From contig JAMOVZ010000453.1 of NCBI GenBank assembly GCA_027061865.1, positions 1 through 5,198 of the forward strand: 5,198 bases of DNA. Reading direction: 5' to 3'. The notes beneath the pieces were generated by a model that saw only the letters and a program-made list of their open reading frames with translations, was not told the DNA's origin and did not search any database. The position numbers were made by a program, and so were the translations under genes. This document shows, one piece after another, positions 1 through 5,198 of this stretch; the first letter of the stretch is position 1, and each line of letters starts with the position of its first letter. This DNA is from Desulfobacterales bacterium (GTDB lineage Bacteria > Desulfobacterota > DSM-4660 > Desulfatiglandales > Desulfatiglandaceae).

Positions 1-756
1 AAGGGCCTCTGCCAGCTCCCACCTCATCTCCAAATCGTCAGGGTCCATGTTTAGGATCCTCTTGAGGGTGGCTATGGTTCTTTTCTTGTCTCCTATCCTC
101 TTGTAGAGCTCCAGAAGCGTAATCAGGGTCTGTTTTTCACCTTTTTGTTCGGCCAGTTTTTCGAGCAGCCGGATGGCCTTGGACCACTTCTTTTGCGAAA
201 TGTACTCTTGGGCCAGTTTACCGGCCAATTCCAGGTTGCCGGGAAAGAGTTTTATGGCCTTTTCCAGTAAAGCGGCCCTTTTTTTTGGATCAATAATCCT
301 GCCTGCCCGCTCCAGCCAGTCTTTCGCATCTGGCTGGATTTTCCATTTCAAAATGGCCACTAGCCGGTTAAAGTGCTTTACTTCCACCTTGATTAGCGAG
401 GTTTCAAAGAGCAAGTCAGAACCCATGAGTTGTCTTACAGGGAGTTCTTCATACCACAGGGAGTTTATGTCAACCTGCCTGCTGTAAAGCCTGATACCGA
501 TATTAAAGGGGACATTGGTGGAGACCTTAACTATCTTGACCAAGTCATTAGGTTTGAGGAGAATTTCTTCTTGTGGGACCAGCTTGCGGGGTTGGCCGTT
601 TACAGAAAGGAGTAAGTATCTCAATTGGGGCGAGGGCGTGTGGACTCCAACCCATATCCTCCAGCCCACAAACAAGAGACCCAAGAAAAGAAGGATACCA
701 AGCCAGGTTAGGAGGTTGGTTTTACGCTTCTTCTTTTTTCTCCGCTTGGTAGCCAG
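1..756 (-). CDS. Membrane-anchored TPR-like protein, partial (C-terminus beyond left edge)
   Basis: An open frame of 252 codons runs without a stop to the left edge, so the protein is longer than seen. Counting from a proposed CTG start, residues 4-12 are almost all Lys/Arg, and residues 15-32 form one hydrophobic helix (LLTWLGILLFLGLLFVGW). Residues 46-140 look strand-rich and match no family I recognise. From about residue 145 the chain is amphipathic helices with TPR spacing (about 155-172, 175-207 and 210-240, then a further helix cut by the edge). The positive-inside rule predicts a cytoplasmic N-terminus and a periplasmic body. It follows secF by 37 bases and is probably cotranscribed. 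The link to Sec function is inferred from position only; a protein-interaction scaffold in the envelope is the most one can say. No ATG, GTG or TTG exists between the upstream in-frame stop (763-765) and the membrane helix, so the start is uncertain. The frame itself is secure. Confidence 0.8.
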   Translation of the reverse strand, partial: MATKRRKKKKRKTNLLTWLGILLFLGLLFVGWRIWVGVHTPSPQLRYLLLSVNGQPRKLVPQEEILLKPNDLVKIVKVSTNVPFNIGIRLYSRQVDINSLWYEELPVRQLMGSDLLFETSLIKVEVKHFNRLVAILKWKIQPDAKDWLERAGRIIDPKKRAALLEKAIKLFPGNLELAGKLAQEYISQKKWSKAIRLLEKLAEQKGEKQTLITLLELYKRIGDKKRTIATLKRILNMDPDDLEMRWELAEAL

Positions 757-761
757 GGCTG

Positions 762-767
762 CTCACC
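762..767 (-). promoter_or_regulatory. Shine-Dalgarno GGTGAG supporting a CTG start
   Basis: GGTGAG lies five bases upstream of CTG at 756-754, a normal spacing. The CTG opens a protein beginning (M)ATKRRKKKKRK and then the membrane anchor, which is a natural N-terminus. In the same frame, stops at 769-771 and 763-765 exclude any earlier start. The next standard start codons in frame are TTG at 684-682 and GTG at 669-667; both fall inside the hydrophobic helix and would remove the basic tail. The site decides the start but needs a rare initiation codon, hence the moderate confidence. Confidence 0.5.
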
Positions 768-793
768 ATTACTGCTGTTTTTTATTTCATCCT

Positions 794-1843
794 CTATTTC
801 TTCGAACCTTCCCTACCACCCTTTTCCCACAACAACAAAATGGGGCTTGCCACGAATATGGAGGAATAGGTCCCAACCACCACCCCCACCATCATGGCAA
901 AGGCAAAATCGTGAATTACTCCGCCTCCCAGCAAAAAGAGGGAAACCACCACGATCAAGGTGGTGAGGGATGTGAGCAGGGTCCTGCTAAGGGTTTCATT
1001 AATGCTCCTATTCATTACCTCTTGAAGCGGCCTTCTCCTGAATCTCCGCAGGTTTTCCCTGATTCGGTCAAAGACCACTATGGTGTCGTTCAAAGAATAC
1101 CCCACGATGGTGAGAAATGCGGCAATGATGGCGAGAGAGATCTCCCGGTCTGTAACCGCAAAGGCCCCTAGCGTGATTGTCACATCGTGGATCAAGGCAA
1201 AAATGGCCCCCAACGCATACCTCAACTTCAAGGCCCAGCACAGCCCCAGCGTCACCACCAGTGCTATCACGATCAACCATGTCACGCTGAGGCCAAAGGA
1301 GGAGGCGAAATAGACCACTACGGAAAGGGACAAAGCCATTACAATGCTCATTAGCCACTTGAGTTCAAAGCGGCCCGAGATATAGACCGCAATGAAAAGT
1401 ATGGCATAAAAAATGGCAAACAGGGCCTTTTGGCGAAGGTCCTTTCCAACCTTTGGCCCCACCATTTCCACGCGCCTGATCTCCACTCCCTCGCCAAACT
1501 TGGCCGCAAGGCTCTCTTTCACCTTTTCGTCCAGTCCGGCCAGCTCCACATTCACCTTCCGGACCCTTATGAGGTACTCGTTGGATCCCTTCTCGCCAAA
1601 CTCTTGGATGATGCTGTCGCCCAAGTCTACATCCTTGAGCGCCTCCCTTATTTGGTCAGGGGTAGTGGGACGGTCAAACTTCACTTGGATCAAGACGCCA
1701 CCGGTAAAGTCCACCCCGTAGTTCGGTCCACCTCGAATGATAAGCAAGGCAAAGGTAAGCAGGATCAATAACCCGGAGATGGAGGCAGCAATCTTTCGCT
1801 TTCCCAGAAAGTCGATGTTAATGTCAGGCCTTATAAACTGCAT
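794..1843 (-). CDS. secF: Protein translocase subunit SecF
   Basis: SecF pairs with SecD to form the proton-driven SecDF complex, which assists SecYEG in late steps of protein export across the inner membrane. The 349-residue product has a TM1 at about 18-37, the signature GVDFTGG at 43-49, a periplasmic domain to about 135, then the membrane core. The core carries ALIHDV (216-221), GYSLNDT (248-254) and FDRIREN (258-264). Aligned by eye to E. coli SecF as I recall it, the proton-path residues D213 and R247 correspond to D253 and R287, with the same 34-residue spacing. The unusual part is about 46 extra, mostly hydrophobic residues at 162-207 between the RFE motif and TM3, which read as two added helices. 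The ATG start at 1843 has AAGGGA seven bases upstream and sits 18 bases after the secD stop. The C-terminus is a short charged tail ending in GSKK. Confidence 0.97.
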   Translation of the reverse strand: MQFIRPDINIDFLGKRKIAASISGLLILLTFALLIIRGGPNYGVDFTGGVLIQVKFDRPTTPDQIREALKDVDLGDSIIQEFGEKGSNEYLIRVRKVNVELAGLDEKVKESLAAKFGEGVEIRRVEMVGPKVGKDLRQKALFAIFYAILFIAVYISGRFELKWLMSIVMALSLSVVVYFASSFGLSVTWLIVIALVVTLGLCWALKLRYALGAIFALIHDVTITLGAFAVTDREISLAIIAAFLTIVGYSLNDTIVVFDRIRENLRRFRRRPLQEVMNRSINETLSRTLLTSLTTLIVVVSLFLLGGGVIHDFAFAMMVGVVVGTYSSIFVASPILLLWEKGGREGSKK

Positions 1844-1850
1844 AACAAGT

Positions 1851-1856
1851 TCCCTT
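1851..1856 (-). promoter_or_regulatory. Shine-Dalgarno of secF
   Basis: AAGGGA is seven bases upstream of the secF ATG and lies wholly within the 18-base gap after the secD TAG stop. The tight spacing suggests translational coupling of secD and secF, whose products act as a pair. Confidence 0.6.
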
Positions 1857-1861
1857 TTCCC

Positions 1862-3463
1862 CTAGATTCTAAGGGACTTCATCCCTCGATTTATGTAGAG
1901 ATAATCAAATATAAGACGAGTAACAAAGATTGCGGTAAACAACGAACTCACGATTCCTATGCTGAGGGTCACTGCGAATCCTCTCACAGGCCCGGTCCCA
2001 AACTGAAAAAGCACAAGGGCTGCAATAAGGGAGGTGATGTTTGCATCCAGGATGGTGACAAGGGCCTTAGCGTAACCGCTTTCAATTGCCGCCCTTGCTG
2101 TCTTTCCTATATTTATCTCCTCCCTTATGCGTTCAAATATGAGCACATTAGCATCAACCGACATACCTATCGTGAGAATTATGCCGGCAATTCCCGGGAG
2201 AGTAAGGGTGGCGCCGAAAAAGGCTAGCCCTGCCATTATGAAAAGGATATTGAGCAAGAGGGCGAGATCCGCAATGACTCCTGCCAAGGAATAGTACAAT
2301 GCCATGAAAGCCATCACAATGATGCCCCCGATTATCATGGACTTGATCCCCTTTTCTATGGAGTCCTTTCCAAGGGATGGGCCTACGGTTCGCTCCTCTA
2401 TAATCTTGACTGGCGCTGGCAAGGCCCCTGCCCTCAGCACAATTGCAAGGTCCCTTGCCTCCTCCATGGTGAATCTTCCCGTGATCTGGGCTCTCCCCCC
2501 TGATATCTTGTCTTGAATTACGGGGGCTGAATAGACCTTGTTGTCAAGTACAATGGCAAGGCGCTTGCCTATATTTTCTCCTGTGATTTTTTCAAAGAGC
2601 CTTGCGCCCCTCCTGTCAAAAGACAAGGAGACATAGGGCTCATTGTACCTTGAATCAATCTGGACCCTGGCATCAGTGATGTATTCGCCTGTCAGCAGCG
2701 TCCGTTTCTTGAGCAGAAACGGCACCCTCCGTGTCCGCCCTGTGGCAGGGTCTATCCTCTCCTGATACAAGATCTGATCCCCTGGCGGGATATTTCCTCT
2801 TAGGGCCTCCTGGATGTTGCCCTCCTCGTCCACCAGCTTGAACTCCAGCCTTGCAGTCTTACCTATGAGCTTTTTGGCCCTTTCGGGATCCTTTACCCCT
2901 GGGAGCTGAACCAGGATCCTGTTGTCCCCTTGGGGCCTTATGTCAGGTTCTGTGACCCCAAATTGGTCCACCCTGTTGCGTATGGTCTCAAGGGCCTGAT
3001 CTACGGCCATTTTGATGATCTGCTCCTTGGCCCTGGCCCTTAATACCAGCTTAAAAGAAGGAAGTCCCATCGAGGAATCAACGGTCTTCACCTCAAAATC
3101 CGGGTAGTTGGCCTCGACCAGATTGACAAATGCCTCCCTGTCTTTTTCGCGAAGCAGGGTCACCACTATTCCCTCGGCCCCAGTTCTCCTCATCTCCTTA
3201 TACCGGATCCTGCCCTTCCGCATGTCGTGGCGAAGCTCCTCTATGGTGCGCTCAAGGCTGCTTTCCACGGCCTTTAAGGCCTCAACCTCCAAGACCAAAT
3301 GCATTCCCCCTTGCAAATCCAGACCCAAACGGATCTTTTCCCGGGGGAGGATTCCAGGCCACCAATCCGGTAGGGGATCAATAAGGGATGGGATCAGATA
3401 GATGATTGCCACGACAACAACGGCGACAACCAGGCCGAATCTCCACATTAATCGCTTGGACAC
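1862..3463 (-). CDS. secD: Protein translocase subunit SecD
   Basis: SecD forms the proton-driven SecDF complex with SecF, and its large periplasmic domain is thought to bind emerging substrate and prevent backsliding. The 533-residue product has TM1 at about 8-27, the motif GLDLQGG at 47-53, and a periplasmic region to about 370 containing RNRVDQFGV (162-170), an AIVLDNKVYSAPVI segment (303-316) and RAGALPAP (344-351). Five further helices follow between about 372 and 519. D437 in GMSVDANVLIFER (433-445) matches the membrane aspartate of the proton path (E. coli D519, by my recollection). It is shorter than the 615-residue E. coli protein but within the normal range for the family, and looks complete. 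The start is GTG at 3463-3461, with AGAGGGG six bases upstream; the family-typical N-terminal basic residues and TM1 follow at once. It lies 44 bases after yajC. Confidence 0.97.
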   Translation of the reverse strand: MSKRLMWRFGLVVAVVVVAIIYLIPSLIDPLPDWWPGILPREKIRLGLDLQGGMHLVLEVEALKAVESSLERTIEELRHDMRKGRIRYKEMRRTGAEGIVVTLLREKDREAFVNLVEANYPDFEVKTVDSSMGLPSFKLVLRARAKEQIIKMAVDQALETIRNRVDQFGVTEPDIRPQGDNRILVQLPGVKDPERAKKLIGKTARLEFKLVDEEGNIQEALRGNIPPGDQILYQERIDPATGRTRRVPFLLKKRTLLTGEYITDARVQIDSRYNEPYVSLSFDRRGARLFEKITGENIGKRLAIVLDNKVYSAPVIQDKISGGRAQITGRFTMEEARDLAIVLRAGALPAPVKIIEERTVGPSLGKDSIEKGIKSMIIGGIIVMAFMALYYSLAGVIADLALLLNILFIMAGLAFFGATLTLPGIAGIILTIGMSVDANVLIFERIREEINIGKTARAAIESGYAKALVTILDANITSLIAALVLFQFGTGPVRGFAVTLSIGIVSSLFTAIFVTRLIFDYLYINRGMKSLRI

Positions 3464-3469
3464 TTATTA

Positions 3470-3476
3470 CCCCTCT
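3470..3476 (-). promoter_or_regulatory. Shine-Dalgarno deciding the secD GTG start
   Basis: AGAGGGG lies six bases (TAATAA) before the GTG at 3463-3461. This strong site at ideal spacing supports the GTG over the ATG five codons later (residue 6 of the product), whose own upstream sequence is not purine-rich in the right place. Confidence 0.7.
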
Positions 3477-3507
3477 GAGACAAATTCTTATAAGCTTTTG
3501 CTCTAGC

Positions 3508-3855
3508 CTATTCCTTATTTTGTTGTTCACCCGGGCCTCTCCTCAGCACTCCAGCAATCGAGCCCCTGGAGACCTTCACCCTCACCTTCGGGGCAATCTC
3601 TATGGTTACCACATCATCGGAAATCCCTGTGATGGTCCCGTGGAGCCCTCCGGTGGTCACCACCTTGTCGCCCTTCCTCAAAGAGGCGATCATCTCCCTG
3701 TGCTGCTTGCTCTTTTTTTGCTGAGGCCTGATGAGCAGGAAGTAAAAGATCGCAAACATCAGTATTAGTGGCACAAAGGCCCCAAGGGCAGATCCCTGCC
3801 CCCCTGCTCCAGAGGCCCCACCGCCTCCGCCCATGGCAAATGCTAAAAAATCCAT
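3508..3855 (-). CDS. yajC: Preprotein translocase subunit YajC
   Basis: YajC is a small single-pass membrane protein that associates with SecDF at the Sec translocon; in most bacteria it is not essential. The 115-residue product has a glycine-rich N-terminus (residues 9-21), one hydrophobic helix at about 25-42, the family motif IRPQQKK at 42-48 and a cytoplasmic domain with GDKVVTTGG (62-70) and RVKVSRGSI (92-100). Its length is typical. The ATG at 3855 is preceded by GGAAGGAGAG at five bases, the best ribosome binding site in the window. It starts 16 bases after the tgt stop and ends 44 bases before secD. The very glycine-rich lead-in differs from E. coli but is a style I associate with Desulfobacterota YajC proteins; that comparison is from memory. 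Confidence 0.96.
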   Translation of the reverse strand: MDFLAFAMGGGGGASGAGGQGSALGAFVPLILMFAIFYFLLIRPQQKKSKQHREMIASLRKGDKVVTTGGLHGTITGISDDVVTIEIAPKVRVKVSRGSIAGVLRRGPGEQQNKE

Positions 3856-3860
3856 AGATT

Positions 3861-3870
3861 CTCTCCTTCC
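3861..3870 (-). promoter_or_regulatory. Strong Shine-Dalgarno of yajC
   Basis: GGAAGGAGAG, containing the near-consensus AGGAG core, ends five bases before the yajC ATG. It fills most of the 16-base gap after the tgt TAA, so yajC translation is probably high and follows tgt closely. Confidence 0.75.
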
Positions 3871-3871
3871 T

Positions 3872-4948
3872 TTATTTTTCTAAATTTTCCGCTTCAGCCT
3901 TTATCTCTTCCCGGATCTTTTCCATGAGCCGGGTATAGAAATAAAGGTTGTGAATGGTGTTCAGCCTGTAGGCCAAGAGCTCCTTGGCCACGAATAGATG
4001 TCTCAAGTAGGCCCTCGAATAATTCCTGCAGGTATAACAGGCGCAAGTTTCATCCAAGGGGCGTTCATCGTCAATATACCGAGCATTTTTTATTGTCAAG
4101 CGTCCTTTGGAGGTAAAAAGGGTGCCGTTTCTGGCATTTCTGGTGGGAAGCACACAGTCAAACATGTCAACTCCTGCTTCCACGGCCTGCTTCAAATCTT
4201 CGGGACTCCCCATCCCCATCAGATATACGGGCTTGTGAGAAGGCAGAAAGTCCATGGTAAAACGGATCACCTCCATCCTGGTTTCCTGATCCTCACCTAC
4301 AGAGAGGCCGCCAATGGCGTAGCCTGAAAAATCCAGCCCAACCAGTTCCTTGGCACTCCTTTCCCTGAGATCCAGGTACACTCCGCCTTGAATTATGCCA
4401 AAAAGTGCCTGGGAGTCTTGTTGGTGCAATTCCCTGCACTTCCTGGCCCAGTTGGCGGTAAGCTCCACTGAGCGGGCCACATAGGTCCTCTCTGCGGGAT
4501 AAGCAACGCACTCATCAAATGCCATGATGATGTCCGCGCCCAGGGCCTGCTGGATCTCCATTGATTCTTTCGGCCCAAGAAAGTGTTTAGAGCCATCCAG
4601 GTGGGATTGAAACACCACGCCTTCCTCTGTAACCTTCCTAAGCTTTGAGAGGCTATAGACCTGAAACCCCCCACTGTCGGTAAGAATGGGATGGGGCCAA
4701 TTCATGAACCGGTGGAGCCCCCCCAAGGAGCGGACCACCTGGTGGCCAGGCCGCAAATAGAGATGATAGGTGTTTGCCAGGATAATACCCACATTTATCT
4801 CTTCGAGGTCTTTGCGGCACACCGCCTTCACGCTTCCCTGGGTGCCAACCGGCATAAAAACAGGGGTCTCCACTTCTCCATGAGGAGTCTTGAGCACCCC
4901 CACCCGCGCCTTTGATTCCTTTGACCTGTATTTAATTTGAAATTCCAC
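3872..4948 (-). CDS. tgt: tRNA-guanine transglycosylase, queuine-type (bacterial TGT)
   Basis: Tgt swaps guanine-34 for preQ1 in the anticodon of tRNA-Tyr, -His, -Asn and -Asp in the cytoplasm, a key step of queuosine synthesis. The 358-residue product covers the whole TIM-barrel enzyme. Visible landmarks are TPVFMPVGTQGSVK (28-41), TDSGGFQVYSL (90-100) with the general-base Asp at 91, substrate-binding D145 in FDECVAYP, IIQGGV (185-190), YAIGGLSVGE (210-219) and DMFDCVLPTRNARNG (261-275) with nucleophile D264. The structural zinc ligands are C302, C304, C307 and H333, the same numbering I recall for E. coli. All key residues are present, so it should be active. The start is GTG at 4948-4946; an in-frame TAA at 4960-4958 excludes anything earlier and the family N-terminus begins here. 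It lies 39 bases after queA, which acts on its product. Confidence 0.98.
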   Translation of the reverse strand: MEFQIKYRSKESKARVGVLKTPHGEVETPVFMPVGTQGSVKAVCRKDLEEINVGIILANTYHLYLRPGHQVVRSLGGLHRFMNWPHPILTDSGGFQVYSLSKLRKVTEEGVVFQSHLDGSKHFLGPKESMEIQQALGADIIMAFDECVAYPAERTYVARSVELTANWARKCRELHQQDSQALFGIIQGGVYLDLRERSAKELVGLDFSGYAIGGLSVGEDQETRMEVIRFTMDFLPSHKPVYLMGMGSPEDLKQAVEAGVDMFDCVLPTRNARNGTLFTSKGRLTIKNARYIDDERPLDETCACYTCRNYSRAYLRHLFVAKELLAYRLNTIHNLYFYTRLMEKIREEIKAEAENLEK

Positions 4949-4950
4949 CG

Positions 4951-4964
4951 CCCCTTGTTACCTC
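4951..4964 (-). promoter_or_regulatory. Atypical ribosome binding region of tgt
   Basis: Two Shine-Dalgarno-like elements precede the tgt GTG: AAGGGG at 4956-4951, only two bases away (too close), and GAGG at 4964-4961, twelve bases away (rather far). Neither spacing is ideal. With a GTG start this predicts modest initiation, perhaps helped by coupling to ribosomes finishing queA 39 bases upstream. The function is inferred. Confidence 0.4.
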
Positions 4965-4987
4965 AACCTCTCATGAATCCATTCAAT

Positions 4988-5198
4988 CTAAAGGATCAGC
5001 ATTGCATCTCCGTAGCTGTAAAACCTGTACCTCTCCCTCACCGCGTGCTCATAGGCCCTTTTGATCAATTCCAGCCCGGCAAAGGCCGCCACCAGGAAGA
5101 GCAAAGAGCTCTTTGGGAGATGGAAGTTGGTGATCAGGGAATCGATTACCCGGAACCTAAATCCAGGGGTAATGAGAAGCCGCGTGCTCCCCTCCCCT
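4988..5198 (-). CDS. queA: S-adenosylmethionine:tRNA ribosyltransferase-isomerase, partial (C-terminal 69 residues)
   Basis: QueA transfers and isomerises the ribosyl part of S-adenosylmethionine onto preQ1 in tRNA, giving epoxyqueuosine. Only the last 69 residues and the TAG stop lie in the window; the rest is beyond the right edge. The visible part holds the family's conserved C-terminal block: DSLITNFHLPKSSL at about residues 19-32 of the fragment, LVAAFAG at 35-41, a helix with AYEHA, and the hallmark ending RFYSYGDAMLI close to the stop. There is one extra Leu after the usual final Ile. There is no sign of a frameshift. Its position directly upstream of tgt, the preceding enzyme of the same pathway, supports the call. 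Confidence 0.96.
   Translation of the reverse strand, partial: GEGSTRLLITPGFRFRVIDSLITNFHLPKSSLLFLVAAFAGLELIKRAYEHAVRERYRFYSYGDAMLIL

Noticed and set aside
515..1171. A 218-codon plus-strand open frame
   Set aside because: It lies opposite the TPR gene start and the secF 3' half, is low-complexity (His-, Arg-, Phe-rich runs) and resembles no family. It is a shadow of real minus-strand genes.
1430..1771. Plus-strand open frames opposite the secF periplasmic domain
   Set aside because: Antisense shadows of a strongly conserved gene; no recognisable product.
3464..3507. TATAAG and a CTTATAAG palindrome between yajC and secD as a possible internal promoter
   Set aside because: No -35 element at suitable spacing and the sequence is simply A/T-rich. 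An internal promoter cannot be excluded but is not supported.
3406..3768. Plus-strand open frame of 120 codons
   Set aside because: It spans the start of secD, the intergenic gap and most of yajC in antisense, with no credible ribosome binding site or protein-like composition.
4949..4987. Possible hairpin TGAATGGATTCA between queA and tgt
   Set aside because: The stem is five A/T-rich pairs with a two-base loop and no following T run, so it is not a terminator and gives no reason to split the operon.
1..5198. A novel defence, mobile or biosynthetic system
   Set aside because: All genes belong to a continuous housekeeping operon with no transposase, integrase, repeats or atypical composition. 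The only unknown is the TPR gene, which is too incomplete to define a system.

Overview
The window is a compact run of bacterial housekeeping genes, all on the minus strand. Read in the direction of transcription (right to left) the order is queA (3' end only), tgt, yajC, secD, secF and a gene for a membrane-anchored TPR-type protein that runs off the left edge. The genes are separated by only 16 to 44 bases. I see no terminator or convincing promoter between them, so they most likely form one operon whose promoter lies to the right of the window.

The right half makes the queuosine tRNA modification. Tgt exchanges guanine for the preQ1 base at the wobble position of GUN-anticodon tRNAs, and QueA then adds the cyclopentene ring precursor. 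The left half encodes the accessory Sec translocase complex: YajC, SecD and SecF assist SecYEG and use the proton motive force to pull proteins out on the periplasmic side. This queA-tgt-yajC-secD-secF order is widespread in bacteria. The last gene is a less well-known companion with a highly basic N-terminus, one membrane anchor and TPR-like helices.

The organism looks Gram-negative with mid-range GC. The separate secD and secF genes, the glycine-rich YajC N-terminus, the frequent AGG arginine codons and the TPR gene after secF suggest a Desulfobacterota (former Deltaproteobacteria) lineage. This is a judgement from protein style, not a database result.

I found no mobile element, CRISPR array, RNA gene or new multi-gene system. 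Two points deserve a second look. SecF carries an extra block of about 46 residues that looks like two additional transmembrane helices, placed exactly between the canonical TM2 and TM3. The TPR gene has no ATG, GTG or TTG upstream of its membrane anchor: either it starts at a CTG with a good Shine-Dalgarno sequence, or an A6 tract hides a frameshift from an upstream ATG.
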